Positions 54,826-63,964 of a DNA stretch of 64,000 nucleotides are shown piece by piece. Positions within the stretch are counted from its first letter, which is position 1; the number at the start of each line of letters is the position of its first letter. A model generated the notes under the pieces. The model saw only the letters and a list, made by a program, of their open reading frames with translations. It was not told the DNA's origin and ran no database searches. Source of the DNA: Leucobacter sp. UCMA 4100 (GTDB lineage: Bacteria; Actinomycetota; Actinomycetes; Actinomycetales; Microbacteriaceae). The translations under genes and the position numbers were made by a program. The DNA is taken from assembly GCF_027853335.1 (NCBI RefSeq), contig NZ_JAFEUS010000002.1, positions 1,286,514 to 1,350,513 of the forward strand. The letters run 5' to 3'.

Positions 54826-55401
54826 ATGGACCCCTCAACCGAACACCTGATCGCCGCGATCGGCCCCCGCCTGCGCGCCATGCGCACCGCCCGCGGGCTC
54901 ACGCTCGAGGCGGTCGCCCACGACTCGGGCCTCTCGGTGAGCGCACTGTCGCGCCTCGAAACCGGCAAGCGCGCCCCGAGCCTCGACGCACTCCTGCCCC
55001 TCGCCAAGACCTACCGGGTGAGCCTCGACCAGATCGTCGGCGCCCCAGCGACCGGCGACCCGCGCGTGCACCTGCAACCGCAGGCCATGCAGTCAGGAGG
55101 CGTCGTCGTGCCGCTCACGAGCAACCCCAGCCGCGTGCACGTGTTCAAACACGTCATCGAGCCGCGCGAACCGAAACTCACGACGCACCAGGGCCGCGCC
55201 TGGATATACGTGCTCGCCGGCCAACTCAGACTGCTGCTCGGCGACGAGGAGCACCTCATCGGCCCTGGCGAGACGGCGCAGTTCGACTCGGCCACCCCGC
55301 ACTGGTTCGGCCCGGCCGACGACCACGCGGTCGAGATACTGCACCTCTTCGGGCCGCACGGCGATCGGCCGCTCACGCGATTGGGTGATGCGGGCGCGTA
55401 G
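54826..55401 (+). CDS. XRE family regulator with cupin domain
   Basis: 191 aa. HTH at residues about 12-65 (LRAMRTARGLTLEAVAHDSGLSVSALSRLETGKRAPSLDALLPLAKTYRVSLDQIVG), then a cupin barrel (HQGRAWIYVLAGQLRLLLGDEEHLIGPGETAQFDSATPHWFGP). ATG 54826 lies just after the palindrome. The last four codons and the TAG lie in the 26-bp repeat whose second copy is at 63881. Confidence 0.92.
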   Translation: MDPSTEHLIAAIGPRLRAMRTARGLTLEAVAHDSGLSVSALSRLETGKRAPSLDALLPLAKTYRVSLDQIVGAPATGDPRVHLQPQAMQSGGVVVPLTSNPSRVHVFKHVIEPREPKLTTHQGRAWIYVLAGQLRLLLGDEEHLIGPGETAQFDSATPHWFGPADDHAVEILHLFGPHGDRPLTRLGDAGA

Positions 55402-55414
55402 GTCGCGCGGCGCA
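55389..55414. repeat. 26-bp direct repeat, copy 1
   Basis: Identical over 26 bases to 63881-63906. It starts within the last codons of the XRE-cupin gene and contains that gene's stop. Sequence outside the 26 bases differs on both sides. Confidence 0.95.
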
Positions 55415-55472
55415 AGCAAGGTGAGTAAGCGCAAAAGAATGTCTACGCTCGCTGATATGGCCCTCACCAAAG

Positions 55473-55515
55473 CGCTGCGCCGCCAACCCCACATGACGGG
55501 GCTGGCGGCGCAGCG
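55473..55515 (-). terminator. Hairpin terminator downstream of the third importer operon
   Basis: CGCTGCGCCGCCA pairs with TGGCGGCGCAGCG, with an inner CCCC/GGGG pairing. On the minus strand it follows the binding-protein stop at 55530 and is followed by GCTTT. Confidence 0.75.
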
Positions 55516-55529
55516 ACATAACTCAGATA

Positions 55530-57119
55530 TTACTGAGCCGGTGTAATCTTCCACCATAGAACCGAAGCATCGAACACCTCGAAGTTATCGAGGCTCGTTG
55601 AGGCTGCCCACATCTCGTGGGTATCACCGAGACGGCTCAGTGGCCTCAGGTCTTCAATGTACTGTTGTATCTCGCCATAGAGATCCTGCGCCTCTGCAAG
55701 GGTTGGAGCCCCGCGGTAAGCCTTCTCGAGACGCTCGAGCTCAGCATCGCCATCTTGGTAACCGGGATTGTTCGAGACCCAGCCGATCGTTTGCGTAGGC
55801 TCATTCTTCACGGCCTGGGTGATGATACCGAGGTCCCACGAGTCGTAATCGTTGAGGTAACGATCAATAAATGCCGCCCACTCCATTGACTCAATCTCAA
55901 CGTTCACACCGATTTTTGCCATCTGATCCTGCAGCACCACCGCAACCGCCGAAGCGTTGTGCGAATGACTGCTCACGATGAGGGTCAAAGGTTCACCGTT
56001 GTAATCGCTCTCGGCAATGAGTGCTTTAGCGCCCTCGATATCGACCGAGTTGTAGTCTTTCTTCCCGACCTCGGTGTTCCAGACCGCCTGCCAAGGCGCG
56101 GCCATGTTGTCGTGAATCAGCGTGTAGTACTTATCGCTACCCACCGCAGCCGTCATCATCTCGTCACGGTCATAAGCCATGTTCATCGCCTGGCGCAGTT
56201 TCACATCGGCCGCTGGGCCACTGTGAATGTTGTAGGCGACGTTCTGCAACCCGTACATGTAGATGCCGAGGTCAACCTTGTCATCACCCTCGAGCTGGGG
56301 TAGCAGGTCGTGTGCAGCACCAAGCACGACGTCGTACTGACCCGTCTGAAGCCCTGCAACGGGGGTCGTCACGTCTTCGAGGAACTCGAAGACGATTTCG
56401 TCGACCGTCGCTTCTTTCTTGCCGGCAAGACCGCTCGAAGGCGCCTCAACCGACTGGTAGTCATCCCACTTCGAGAGCGTCAGCTTCTGGTCGGGTACCC
56501 ACTCTTCGAACTTGTAGGGGCCTGATCCAATAACCTCTTCGATGGGGTCATCGCCCGCGGCTTCAATGACCTCAGAAGGCATGATCGCGGGCACGTTCAG
56601 GAGACGGCCACCGAGCTGGAGCTCGTGCAAGAAGCTCGGCGTTTCGACCTTGAGCTCAACTGTCAACGGGTCAATCTCTTTCCAGGTGGCGCCTGCAAAG
56701 TCATTAATACCGGGGGCGGTCAACCTCGTCCAGCGTTCCATTGAGGCGACCACGTCGGTCGCGTCAAGATCGCTGCCATCGTGAAAGGTAAGCCCTTCAC
56801 GTAGGTTGAACGTATAGGTCAAGCCATCGTCGCTACGCTCATATGATTCGGCGAGCATTGGCTGAATCTCATAGTTCTCATCGATCGTGAGCAGGGTCTC
56901 AAAAATCGGGCGAGTAATCTCGGCGACTTTTTGCACCTGCGTCAGGTGTGCATCAAGGTTTGCTGGCTGATCGTTGATCGTTGCGGTGACGACAAATGGC
57001 TCGCCGTCGCCTCCCTTGGGGCTCTCACCGCCACCGCTACACGCGGTGAGCGTTAACGCACCGACGAGGGTGGTAGCGAGCAGGGTATTTCTGAGTACTC
57101 TCGATGGTTTCATGAGCAC
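55530..57119 (-). CDS. Peptide-type ABC transporter substrate-binding lipoprotein (SBP family 5), third importer
   Basis: 529 aa. Lipoprotein signal with lipobox LTAC (Cys near residue 27). Landmarks: FETLLTIDENYEIQPMLAESYERSDDGLTYTFNLREGLTFHDG, GSGPYKFEEWVPDQKLTLSKW, AMNMAYDRDEM. Last gene of the leftward operon; feeds the OppB/OppC pore at the other end. A/T content is visibly higher than in the flanking genes. Confidence 0.92.
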   Translation of the reverse strand: MLMKPSRVLRNTLLATTLVGALTLTACSGGGESPKGGDGEPFVVTATINDQPANLDAHLTQVQKVAEITRPIFETLLTIDENYEIQPMLAESYERSDDGLTYTFNLREGLTFHDGSDLDATDVVASMERWTRLTAPGINDFAGATWKEIDPLTVELKVETPSFLHELQLGGRLLNVPAIMPSEVIEAAGDDPIEEVIGSGPYKFEEWVPDQKLTLSKWDDYQSVEAPSSGLAGKKEATVDEIVFEFLEDVTTPVAGLQTGQYDVVLGAAHDLLPQLEGDDKVDLGIYMYGLQNVAYNIHSGPAADVKLRQAMNMAYDRDEMMTAAVGSDKYYTLIHDNMAAPWQAVWNTEVGKKDYNSVDIEGAKALIAESDYNGEPLTLIVSSHSHNASAVAVVLQDQMAKIGVNVEIESMEWAAFIDRYLNDYDSWDLGIITQAVKNEPTQTIGWVSNNPGYQDGDAELERLEKAYRGAPTLAEAQDLYGEIQQYIEDLRPLSRLGDTHEMWAASTSLDNFEVFDASVLWWKITPAQ

Positions 57120-57171
57120 ATCACTCCTTTGTTATATGTGTTCCAACGATGTGTGCAGAGCACGGTCATGG

Positions 57172-58353
57172 TTATTGTGTTTGCGCAAGAGGGTTCGAGC
57201 CGAGCAAACGCTCACGAACCTTTGCCGTAGTCGCGATGTCAATTGCGGTTTGTGCAAGCAAAATCGCGCCGTCGAGCGCTGCCGCGTCGCCGGCAGGGCC
57301 CGCCGCAGCTGCCGCAAACTCTGCAGTGTGCAGCGTGAGCTCGGGGTTGTTGAGCCCAATCATGGGGTGAATTGAGGGCACGACGAGCGATACGTTACCC
57401 ATATCGGTTGACCCGCCGAGCGGGGCAATGTCGGCCGGGGTGCGGCCAATATGCAGCGCGTTCTCCCGGTAGAGCTCAATGAGCTCGTGATCGAGCAAGA
57501 TATTCGAGTAGCAACCCTTGGTCTTCTTCTCGATGGTCACCTCGCAGGCCGCGGCGAGCGCACCGGCGTTGATGCACCGTTCGACCACCTGTGTCACCTC
57601 TTCGAGGCTGTCGAGGCTGTCGCCTCGCACCATCCACATCGCCGCCGCGGTTCCGGGTATGACGTTTGGTGCACCGCCGGCTTCGCTAATACTGCTGTGA
57701 ATCTGCTGTCCCGGTTTCAACTGCTGCCGGGCAAGCCCGACCGCGGTCATGGCCACCGTGAGCGCATCGAGCGCATTCACGCCCTCGTGAGGCGCAAGCG
57801 ACGCGTGCGCCTCTTTGCCGATAAAACGAACCTTGAGCCCGTTCGATGCATAAGGATTCATGCTGACGTTATCGAGCGGGGCCGGGTGCACCATAATGGC
57901 CGCATGGGTGCCCTCAAACGCACCCGCGTCAAGCAACTTGACCTTGCCCCCGCCGTTCTCTTCGGCGGGAGTGCCCAAGAGACGCACCGTCATACCGAGT
58001 TCATCGGCGAGGGGCGCGAGGGCGACAAAGGCACCAAGCGCTGCTGTCGCGATGATGTTGTGCCCGCAGCCGTGGCCGACGACAGGCAGCGCGTCATACT
58101 CTGCGCAGATCGTGAGCTTAAGCTCACCCGACCCTGCAGTCGCTTGAAACGCTGTTTCAAGACCGCCTGTGCCTGTCTGAGCAGTGACCCCTGTTAACGA
58201 GGCAACAGCGTCAACAAGCAAGGCACTCGATGCAAACTCCTGCATGCTGAGCTCTGGGTTTGCAGAGATTGTGTGGCTTACCGCGAGGAGCTCTTCTGAG
58301 CGCTCACGCACGCTCTCTTGAGCAGCCTCTTTGAGTGTGATCGCCTCACGCAT
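57172..58353 (-). CDS. M20 family amidohydrolase
   Basis: 393 aa. CAEYDALPVVGHGCGHNIIATAALGA and GTPAEENGGGKVKLLDAGAF are the metal and catalytic motifs of AbgA/aminoacylase-type M20 proteins; AHASLAPHEGVNALDAL marks the dimer domain. Hydrolyses an N-acyl or dipeptide-like amide. Overlaps the C26 gene upstream by 8 bp. Confidence 0.9.
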   Translation of the reverse strand: MREAITLKEAAQESVRERSEELLAVSHTISANPELSMQEFASSALLVDAVASLTGVTAQTGTGGLETAFQATAGSGELKLTICAEYDALPVVGHGCGHNIIATAALGAFVALAPLADELGMTVRLLGTPAEENGGGKVKLLDAGAFEGTHAAIMVHPAPLDNVSMNPYASNGLKVRFIGKEAHASLAPHEGVNALDALTVAMTAVGLARQQLKPGQQIHSSISEAGGAPNVIPGTAAAMWMVRGDSLDSLEEVTQVVERCINAGALAAACEVTIEKKTKGCYSNILLDHELIELYRENALHIGRTPADIAPLGGSTDMGNVSLVVPSIHPMIGLNNPELTLHTAEFAAAAAGPAGDAAALDGAILLAQTAIDIATTAKVRERLLGSNPLAQTQ

Positions 58354-59089
58354 GGTTCGTCACCTCCGCCCGCTTACGAATCGCAGCGGCAAAAGCCTCA
58401 AACTGCCCGTACTTCACTAGACCTGCTTCACGCTCCGCTTCGGGGTGCCATTGAACACCGATAAGCCAGCCCTGCTCTCCCTCGAAGGCTTCGACCGTGC
58501 CGTCTTCGGCTCGTGCGACAACACGCAGCCCCTCTCCCAGGTCCCTGACACACTGGTGATGTGCCGAGCGAACCATGGCCTCTGTTGCGCCGCCGAGGCT
58601 CTCGGCTACGAGGCTCTCGGGGTCAACAGTGACCCGGTGCTCAACAAAAACACTCGAGTCTGCGGCCTCAGAAATGTTGTTGTGGTGCCGGCCGCTGCCC
58701 TCAGGCAGATCTTCATACAGAGTTCCCCCGTGCGCAACGTTAATGAGCTGTGCGCCACGGCAGATCCCCATGAGCGGCAGCCCGTGTTCGAGCGCGTAGC
58801 TCACCATCCAAAAGTCGACCTCGTCTTGGTTCTGGTCAACGCCGTACACCTTCTCGGTGTGCTCGCCCCCGTAGCGAAGCGGATCAATATCACCACCGCC
58901 GGGAATGAGCACTGCGTCGATGCCGCTCACATCGGCCGAGGTGTCGCCCACGACGATGGGTGTGAGCCCGACCTCGCGAAGGCACGCGAGCACCTTCGGG
59001 TAGTTTCCCTCTTCTTTTCGTGAGCCTTCTTCGGCTACACGGTCTTCTGGTCGTCGTGGCACTGCAACAACGAACTCGCCCTCGGGCAT
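58346..59089 (-). CDS. Gamma-glutamyl-gamma-aminobutyrate hydrolase family protein (C26)
   Basis: 247 aa. LIPGGGDIDPLRYGG, nucleophile Cys in GICRGAQLINVAHGGTLYEDL, SAHHQCVRDLGEGL and GVQWHPEAERE. Second member of the family in the window; unlike the one at 49047 it is not beside a ligase, but beside an M20 enzyme and peptide importer, so it may cleave imported gamma-glutamyl compounds. Confidence 0.9.
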   Translation of the reverse strand: MPEGEFVVAVPRRPEDRVAEEGSRKEEGNYPKVLACLREVGLTPIVVGDTSADVSGIDAVLIPGGGDIDPLRYGGEHTEKVYGVDQNQDEVDFWMVSYALEHGLPLMGICRGAQLINVAHGGTLYEDLPEGSGRHHNNISEAADSSVFVEHRVTVDPESLVAESLGGATEAMVRSAHHQCVRDLGEGLRVVARAEDGTVEAFEGEQGWLIGVQWHPEAEREAGLVKYGQFEAFAAAIRKRAEVTNHA

Positions 59090-59113
59090 TATTCCTCCTT
59101 TAATGAATGCGGA

Positions 59114-60814
59114 TCAGCGCGCGGCCGAACCCTGAGCAGCTTTCCAAGCGGCTCGCTTTTGCCGTTGCACTACCGGATCAGGTACTGGGACGGCACCGAT
59201 GAGCGCCTGCGTATAGGGGTCGGTGGCATGGTGAATGATCTCTGCCGTTTGGCCGAGCTCTACCAACCGCCCCTGTTTCAGCACGGCAATGCGATCTGAG
59301 AGCATTTCGACGACAGCGAGGTCGTGGCTAATAAAGAGGCAGGCGAACTGCAGTTCGTTCTGCAACTCTCGAAAGATCTCAAGTACCTTCGCCTGCACCG
59401 AAACATCGAGCGCGCTCGTCGGCTCGTCGGCGATGAGGAGCTTTGGGTCGAGAGCGAGAGCTCGGGCGATACCAACTCGTTGCCGCTGACCGCCAGAGAG
59501 CTCGTAGGGCCGCCTCGTGGCCATAGCGCGTGGAAGCTGTACCGCGTCAAGCAGTTCGAACACACGTTGCTTTCTTGCAACACGTTCTGGGTGCGCACGG
59601 TGAATGACGAGCGGCTCTTCGATAGCCTCTTCAATCGTCATGAAGGGATTGAACGACGTCGCAGGGTCCTGGAACACATAGCCCATCTGTTTAAGCAGGG
59701 TTCGCCGCCGCTTTCCCCGAAGCGAAGCGATATCTTCTCCGAGCACTCGCAAAGTACGTTTGTCAACCGGAGCAAGACCACTGATCGCCTTGCCAATCGT
59801 TGATTTGCCAGAGCCTGACTCGCCGACAAGCCCGAGCACTTCGCCCGGGGCAATGTCAAAGGTCACCTCGTGAACCGCATGGAACGATGGCTGGCGGAAT
59901 CCGCCTGAATACACAACGTTCAAGCCATTCGCTGAAACGATCGCCTGCTGCTCAGCTGCACGGGTCACCGGTCTGCCCTTAGCAGCTTCTGGCGCCTCGA
60001 CGACGGTCAATGCCGATCCAAGCCGCGGTACTGCCGCGAGAAGCTGCTTCGTGTACTCCTCGCGGGGCTCAGCAAACAGCTGATCGACTGGAGCTTGCTC
60101 GACAAGGTCGCCCTGATACATCACGGCCACACGGTCAGCGAGATCGGCAACGACGCCCATGTTGTGGGTAATGAGCACGATCGAGGCGCCAAACTCATCT
60201 CGACACTGCCGCAAAAGCTCAAGAATTTCAGCCTGGACCGTCACGTCGAGTGCTGTCGTCGGCTCATCAGCAATGATGACCGAAGGGCGCAACGCGAGCG
60301 CCATCGCGATCACAATGCGTTGCTTTTGCCCTCCCGAAAACTGATGTGGGTAGTAGTCAAAACGCTTCTCTGGCTCAGGAATACCGACCGCGCGTAGCAT
60401 GTCGATGGCAACCCTCTTGCGCTCTTGAGCGTCACGCATACCGTGAGCACGAAGGCCCTCTTCCATTTGCCAGCCGATGCGAAACACCGGGTTCAGCGCT
60501 GACGAGGGTTCTTGGAAAATCATCGCTGCATCGTCGCCGCGAATCGTGTGCAGTTGCTCTTTCGAGGCCTCCAGGACGTCAGTGCCGCGTAAGCGAATCA
60601 CGCCGCTCGCGCGGGAGTGGGCGGGAAGAAACCCCAGCACAGCCCGCGCGGTAAGAGTCTTTCCTGAACCTGACTCGCCCACAATCGCGAGAATCTCACG
60701 CTCACGAACATCGAGGGTCACATTCTTTACCGCTTCGACAACCCCATGCTGGGTGTCAATGTCAATGCGAAGCCGCTCGATCGTGAGCGGAACAGCCGGT
60801 GTGTGCGTTGTCAT
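59114..60814 (-). CDS. Fused dipeptide ABC transporter ATPase (DppD-DppF)
   Basis: 566 aa with two complete ATPase units. Unit 1: GESGSGKTLTA, FSGGQKQR, VIIADEPTTALDV. Unit 2 from about residue 290: [34 protein letters not shown]. Both halves keep their H-loops. Replaces the separate D and F genes of the other two importers. Starts overlap the OppC-type stop by four bases. Confidence 0.93.
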   Translation of the reverse strand: MTTHTPAVPLTIERLRIDIDTQHGVVEAVKNVTLDVREREILAIVGESGSGKTLTARAVLGFLPAHSRASGVIRLRGTDVLEASKEQLHTIRGDDAAMIFQEPSSALNPVFRIGWQMEEGLRAHGMRDAQERKRVAIDMLRAVGIPEPEKRFDYYPHQFSGGQKQRIVIAMALALRPSVIIADEPTTALDVTVQAEILELLRQCRDEFGASIVLITHNMGVVADLADRVAVMYQGDLVEQAPVDQLFAEPREEYTKQLLAAVPRLGSALTVVEAPEAAKGRPVTRAAEQQAIVSANGLNVVYSGGFRQPSFHAVHEVTFDIAPGEVLGLVGESGSGKSTIGKAISGLAPVDKRTLRVLGEDIASLRGKRRRTLLKQMGYVFQDPATSFNPFMTIEEAIEEPLVIHRAHPERVARKQRVFELLDAVQLPRAMATRRPYELSGGQRQRVGIARALALDPKLLIADEPTSALDVSVQAKVLEIFRELQNELQFACLFISHDLAVVEMLSDRIAVLKQGRLVELGQTAEIIHHATDPYTQALIGAVPVPDPVVQRQKRAAWKAAQGSAAR

Positions 60815-61791
60815 CGCTGCTCTCCCTTCTGTGCTGCTCGCGATGGTGCTTGTGGCGTGGCATTCTTTTTGGTCATGCGGCCAAGCACCCCGAGACGCTT
60901 TGGCCGTTGTGTTGCCCCGCGACTGTCAACGATGTCGCGCAGTCCATCTCCTAAGAGGTTGAGGGCCAAAACAGTCATCACGAGAAAGATGCTCGTAAAG
61001 ATCACGATGTGCGGGGCCTGCATGATGACGTCTTTACCCTCGTTGAGCATGTTGCCCCAGCTCGCCATGGGCTGCGGCACGCCTGCTCCAAGAAAGGAAA
61101 GCGCGGCCTCGGTAATGACCGACTCTGCAAAAATAAAGGTGGCCTGCACCGCCGTCACCGAGAAGGTGTTGGGCAAGATATGTTTCACCATGACGTGAAC
61201 AGGGCGTGCGCCCTGCACACGGCTTGCATCAACAAACGTGTCAGACTTCACAGCCAGCGCTCGTGATCGAACGACCCTGGCGAGTCCCGGCGTGTACACG
61301 ACTGCCAACGCGATGATGAGGTTCGTCGTGCTCGGCCCGAGAGCAGCAGCAAGCGAAACCGCGAGCAGAATTCCAGGAATCGCCATCAGCCCGTCACAAA
61401 TGCGCATGAGCACCTGGTCGAGCACGGTATTGAAAGCGGCGAGAACACCAATCATGGTTCCGACGACGGCACTCACGCCGCAGACGATGAGGCCCACCTT
61501 CAGCGAGGTGAGGGCACCCGAGAGTACCCGCGCGAACACGTCACGCCCAAAGCCGTCGGTGCCGAACCAGTGGGTCGATGAGGGGCCCTGCAACCTTGAC
61601 GAAGGGCTCACCGAGTATGGATCGAGATGCAGCACGATGGGCAACAAGAGTGCCGCGAGACCAACAACCACGATCCACCCCAGCCCAAAAACGAAGCTGC
61701 GGTTTCGCCGCGCGCGTTTCAAGAAGGTGTCGCGCTCGGGCTCTTGGAGGGTAATGAGGTGCGTATTTGGCACGGTCAGGTGTGCGGTCAT
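60811..61791 (-). CDS. Peptide-type ABC transporter permease (OppC/DppC), third importer
   Basis: 326 aa, about six membrane segments. THWFGTDGFGRDVFARVLSGALTSL and FVDASRVQGARPVHVMVKHILPN are the OppC blocks. A basic C-terminal tail (GVLGRMTKKNATPQAPSRAAQK) is longer than usual. Two bases separate it from the OppB-type gene. Confidence 0.92.
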   Translation of the reverse strand: MTAHLTVPNTHLITLQEPERDTFLKRARRNRSFVFGLGWIVVVGLAALLLPIVLHLDPYSVSPSSRLQGPSSTHWFGTDGFGRDVFARVLSGALTSLKVGLIVCGVSAVVGTMIGVLAAFNTVLDQVLMRICDGLMAIPGILLAVSLAAALGPSTTNLIIALAVVYTPGLARVVRSRALAVKSDTFVDASRVQGARPVHVMVKHILPNTFSVTAVQATFIFAESVITEAALSFLGAGVPQPMASWGNMLNEGKDVIMQAPHIVIFTSIFLVMTVLALNLLGDGLRDIVDSRGATQRPKRLGVLGRMTKKNATPQAPSRAAQKGEQR

Positions 61792-61793
61792 GG

Positions 61794-62753
61794 TTATGCC
61801 CCCTTCTTGCCACCGAGTCGCACTCTGGGGTCGACGAGACCGTAGAGCAGATCGATGAAGAGGTTGATAAAGAGGTAGAAGAAGGTGATCATGAGCACGA
61901 CACCCTGAATCACCGCGTAGTCACGCCGCGAGATCGCTTGCACGAGCAGTGAGCCAATACCGGGAATATTGAAGATCGTTTCGGTGACGGCGGCACCCGT
62001 GACGAGGGTGCCGACCGTGAGGCCGACGATGGTGAGAATGGGCAAGCCCGCGTTCTTCAGCGTGTGCGTGAACAGCAGACGTACGTTGCTCACGCCACGC
62101 GACCTGGCTGCATCAATGTAGTCAGAGCTCAGCACGTCAAGCACGGCAGCCCTTGTCGTGCGGGTAATGAGCGCCGCCACAATCGCGCCGAGGGCAACAC
62201 CTGGAAGAATGAGGGTTTTCATGCCCGCTGAAAAGTCGAGCATTGGGTTCACGTAACCGGCGACCGGTACCCAACGAAGCTTGACCGCAAACAGCAGCAT
62301 GAGTAGCAAACCAAGCACGAATGAAGGCACCGCCATGCCGAGAAGCGTAAACGCCATGACCCCGCGGTCGAGCCCCGTGCCCCGGTACCTAGCAGCGAGC
62401 GTGCCAAGGGGAATCGCGAGAATCAGCGCCACCGTGATGGCAATCGTGGCGAGTTGCAGTGTCGGCGTAAGGTTATCGCCGATCGCGCTCAGAACTGACT
62501 TGCGCAAGAAGAACGAGTCGCCGAGATCGCCGGTCAAGACTCCACCGAGCCAGCTGAAGTACTGCGTCACGAGAGGGGCGTTCAAGCCGAGCGACTCGCG
62601 AAGAGCCTGCACCTGTTCCGGGCTCGCATCAGGGCCAAGAATCGTTCGTGCAGGGTCACCCGGTGTGAGGTAGGTGATCGAAAAGATGACAATCGAGACA
62701 ACCACCACGACTGGAATAAGGCTCAATAACCGTTTGAGCACAAAGCTCGTCAT
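61794..62753 (-). CDS. Peptide-type ABC transporter permease (OppB/DppB), third importer
   Basis: 319 aa. FSITYLTPGDPARTILGPDASPEQVQAL and DYIDAARSRGVSNVRLLFTHTLKNAG are conserved OppB blocks. First gene of the third importer operon, divergent from the FCD/GntR gene with 318 bp between. Confidence 0.92.
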   Translation of the reverse strand: MTSFVLKRLLSLIPVVVVVSIVIFSITYLTPGDPARTILGPDASPEQVQALRESLGLNAPLVTQYFSWLGGVLTGDLGDSFFLRKSVLSAIGDNLTPTLQLATIAITVALILAIPLGTLAARYRGTGLDRGVMAFTLLGMAVPSFVLGLLLMLLFAVKLRWVPVAGYVNPMLDFSAGMKTLILPGVALGAIVAALITRTTRAAVLDVLSSDYIDAARSRGVSNVRLLFTHTLKNAGLPILTIVGLTVGTLVTGAAVTETIFNIPGIGSLLVQAISRRDYAVIQGVVLMITFFYLFINLFIDLLYGLVDPRVRLGGKKGA

Positions 62754-63071
62754 CGTGCGCTCCCTCCGTTCACTCCGAACGTGGTCGCGCCTTTCGATAA
62801 GCGTTGCTGAGTCACGCGAATCTGCTCCTTTGCATAATTCCTGGCGAAAACACTGTTGGCTGGCGCAGCACCTTCCCTATCTGAGAGGGGCGGTGTAGGT
62901 TAGCTAGAAGCCTTCCCCCAACTAGTACTATGAATACTAGATGATATATTTCTAAAAAGGCAACCGTTGTTTTTGCGATCAGTTTTGGGAGCACCCTTCG
63001 CAGCACCCGAAATCTCGGGTTACGCGTTCGTTTTCCCCACGCATCGCCACTGAATCTGACTAGGGAATCGG
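62754..63071. other. Divergent promoter region, third importer / FCD-GntR
   Basis: 318 bp without a gene, A/T-richer than its surroundings. It contains one clear inverted repeat (62922-62940), described separately. I see no RNA element or other gene. Confidence 0.7.
62922..62940. promoter_or_regulatory. Inverted repeat, candidate FCD/GntR operator
   Basis: CTAGTA-CTATGAA-TACTAG, a 6+6 repeat in the divergent region, of the sort bound by FadR-subfamily GntR proteins. Inference from position. Confidence 0.5.
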
Positions 63072-63824
63072 GTGAGTGTCATGGATACACCGAATTGGAA
63101 CGAGCTTTTGCAACCCGTCACCTCCGCTGGCGTCTCCGAAGCGGTCATGCGCCGGCTCGGCGAATTAATTGGCTCAGGAATGCTCAAGCCTGGCGACCGT
63201 TTACCACCCGAGGCCGAGCTAGCACAGCACTTTGACGTCGCTCCGATGACGGTGCGCAATGCTCTGCAAGTCATGCGTGACCGAGAGATACTTCGCACCA
63301 CCCGCGGTCGCGGCGCCGGAACCTTCGTGCAGAGCGACATTCGAGAAAAGCTCTGGTACCAGGCAGCCGATTTTCCAACAGTCTCAGAATTCGAAGATTT
63401 CACCCGATGGCGTGAAGCTATCTCGGGAGAATGTTGCGCCATCGTTGCTGCTCAAGCAACGCCTGACGAGCTCGTCGAGATCAAAGAGCTAGCCCATGCG
63501 GTCGATGGCGAAGAACTCACACCAGACGAGTACCGATTTGCCGATGCCCGCCTGCACATTCGCATCGCCGAGCTCACCGGCTCATCACGGCTCATCACGG
63601 CCGAGCAACAAATTCAGGCATACCTTACGAGCTCACTGACCGATGAGGGGCCTCGCACTGACCCGCGCAGACTCAAAACTCAAAAACACACACACCTCAT
63701 CAAGGCCATCACCGACCAAAAGCCAGAAGAGGCTCGGCAACGACTCAAGGAACACGCCCGCGCAACGTTCGACGTTATGGTCGGCGTCGGCCGCATTCGG
63801 CAGGACGAACCCGGCGAACGCTAG
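63072..63824 (+). CDS. GntR family regulator with FCD domain (FadR subfamily)
   Basis: 250 aa. Winged helix with ELIGSGMLKPGDRLPPEAELAQHFDVAPMTVRNALQVMRDREILRTTRGRGAGTFV; FCD domain with RFADARLHIRIAELTGSSRLITAEQQI and HTHLIKAITDQKPEEARQRLKEH. Start GTG 63072 follows AGGGAA; ATG three codons later is possible. Divergent from the third importer, its likely target. Confidence 0.9.
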   Translation: MSVMDTPNWNELLQPVTSAGVSEAVMRRLGELIGSGMLKPGDRLPPEAELAQHFDVAPMTVRNALQVMRDREILRTTRGRGAGTFVQSDIREKLWYQAADFPTVSEFEDFTRWREAISGECCAIVAAQATPDELVEIKELAHAVDGEELTPDEYRFADARLHIRIAELTGSSRLITAEQQIQAYLTSSLTDEGPRTDPRRLKTQKHTHLIKAITDQKPEEARQRLKEHARATFDVMVGVGRIRQDEPGER

Positions 63825-63863
63825 CTGGGTACACGCGCGTGCGTGCGGGCACCCAGCTAGCGT
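63818..63863. terminator. Stem-loop at the 3' end of the FCD/GntR gene
   Basis: ACGCTAGCTGGGT (63818-63830, containing the stop codon) pairs with ACCCAGCTAGCGT (63851-63863) around a 20-base loop. No T-run. Probable terminator, but its location next to the second 26-bp repeat leaves other roles open. Confidence 0.55.
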
Positions 63864-63880
63864 GCTGGGGCATACTTGCG

Positions 63881-63906
63881 TGCGGGCGCGTAGGTCGCGC
63901 GGCGCA
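63881..63906. repeat. 26-bp direct repeat, copy 2
   Basis: Same 26 bases and orientation as 55389-55414. The decamer GCGTGCGGGC occurs at 63841 and again at 63879, so the region is locally repetitive. Confidence 0.95.
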
Positions 63907-63914
63907 CACAAAAA

Positions 63915-63946
63915 CGGCGGCCCAGAACCGAAGCTCTGGGCCGCCG
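63915..63946 (-). terminator. Rho-independent terminator of the right-edge gene
   Basis: A 12-bp perfect stem (CGGCGGCCCAGA with TCTGGGCCGCCG) and, on the minus strand, TTTTTGTG directly after it. It lies just past the stop of the partial gene at the right edge. Confidence 0.9.
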
Positions 63947-63964
63947 CGCAAGGGGGTTGATGCG

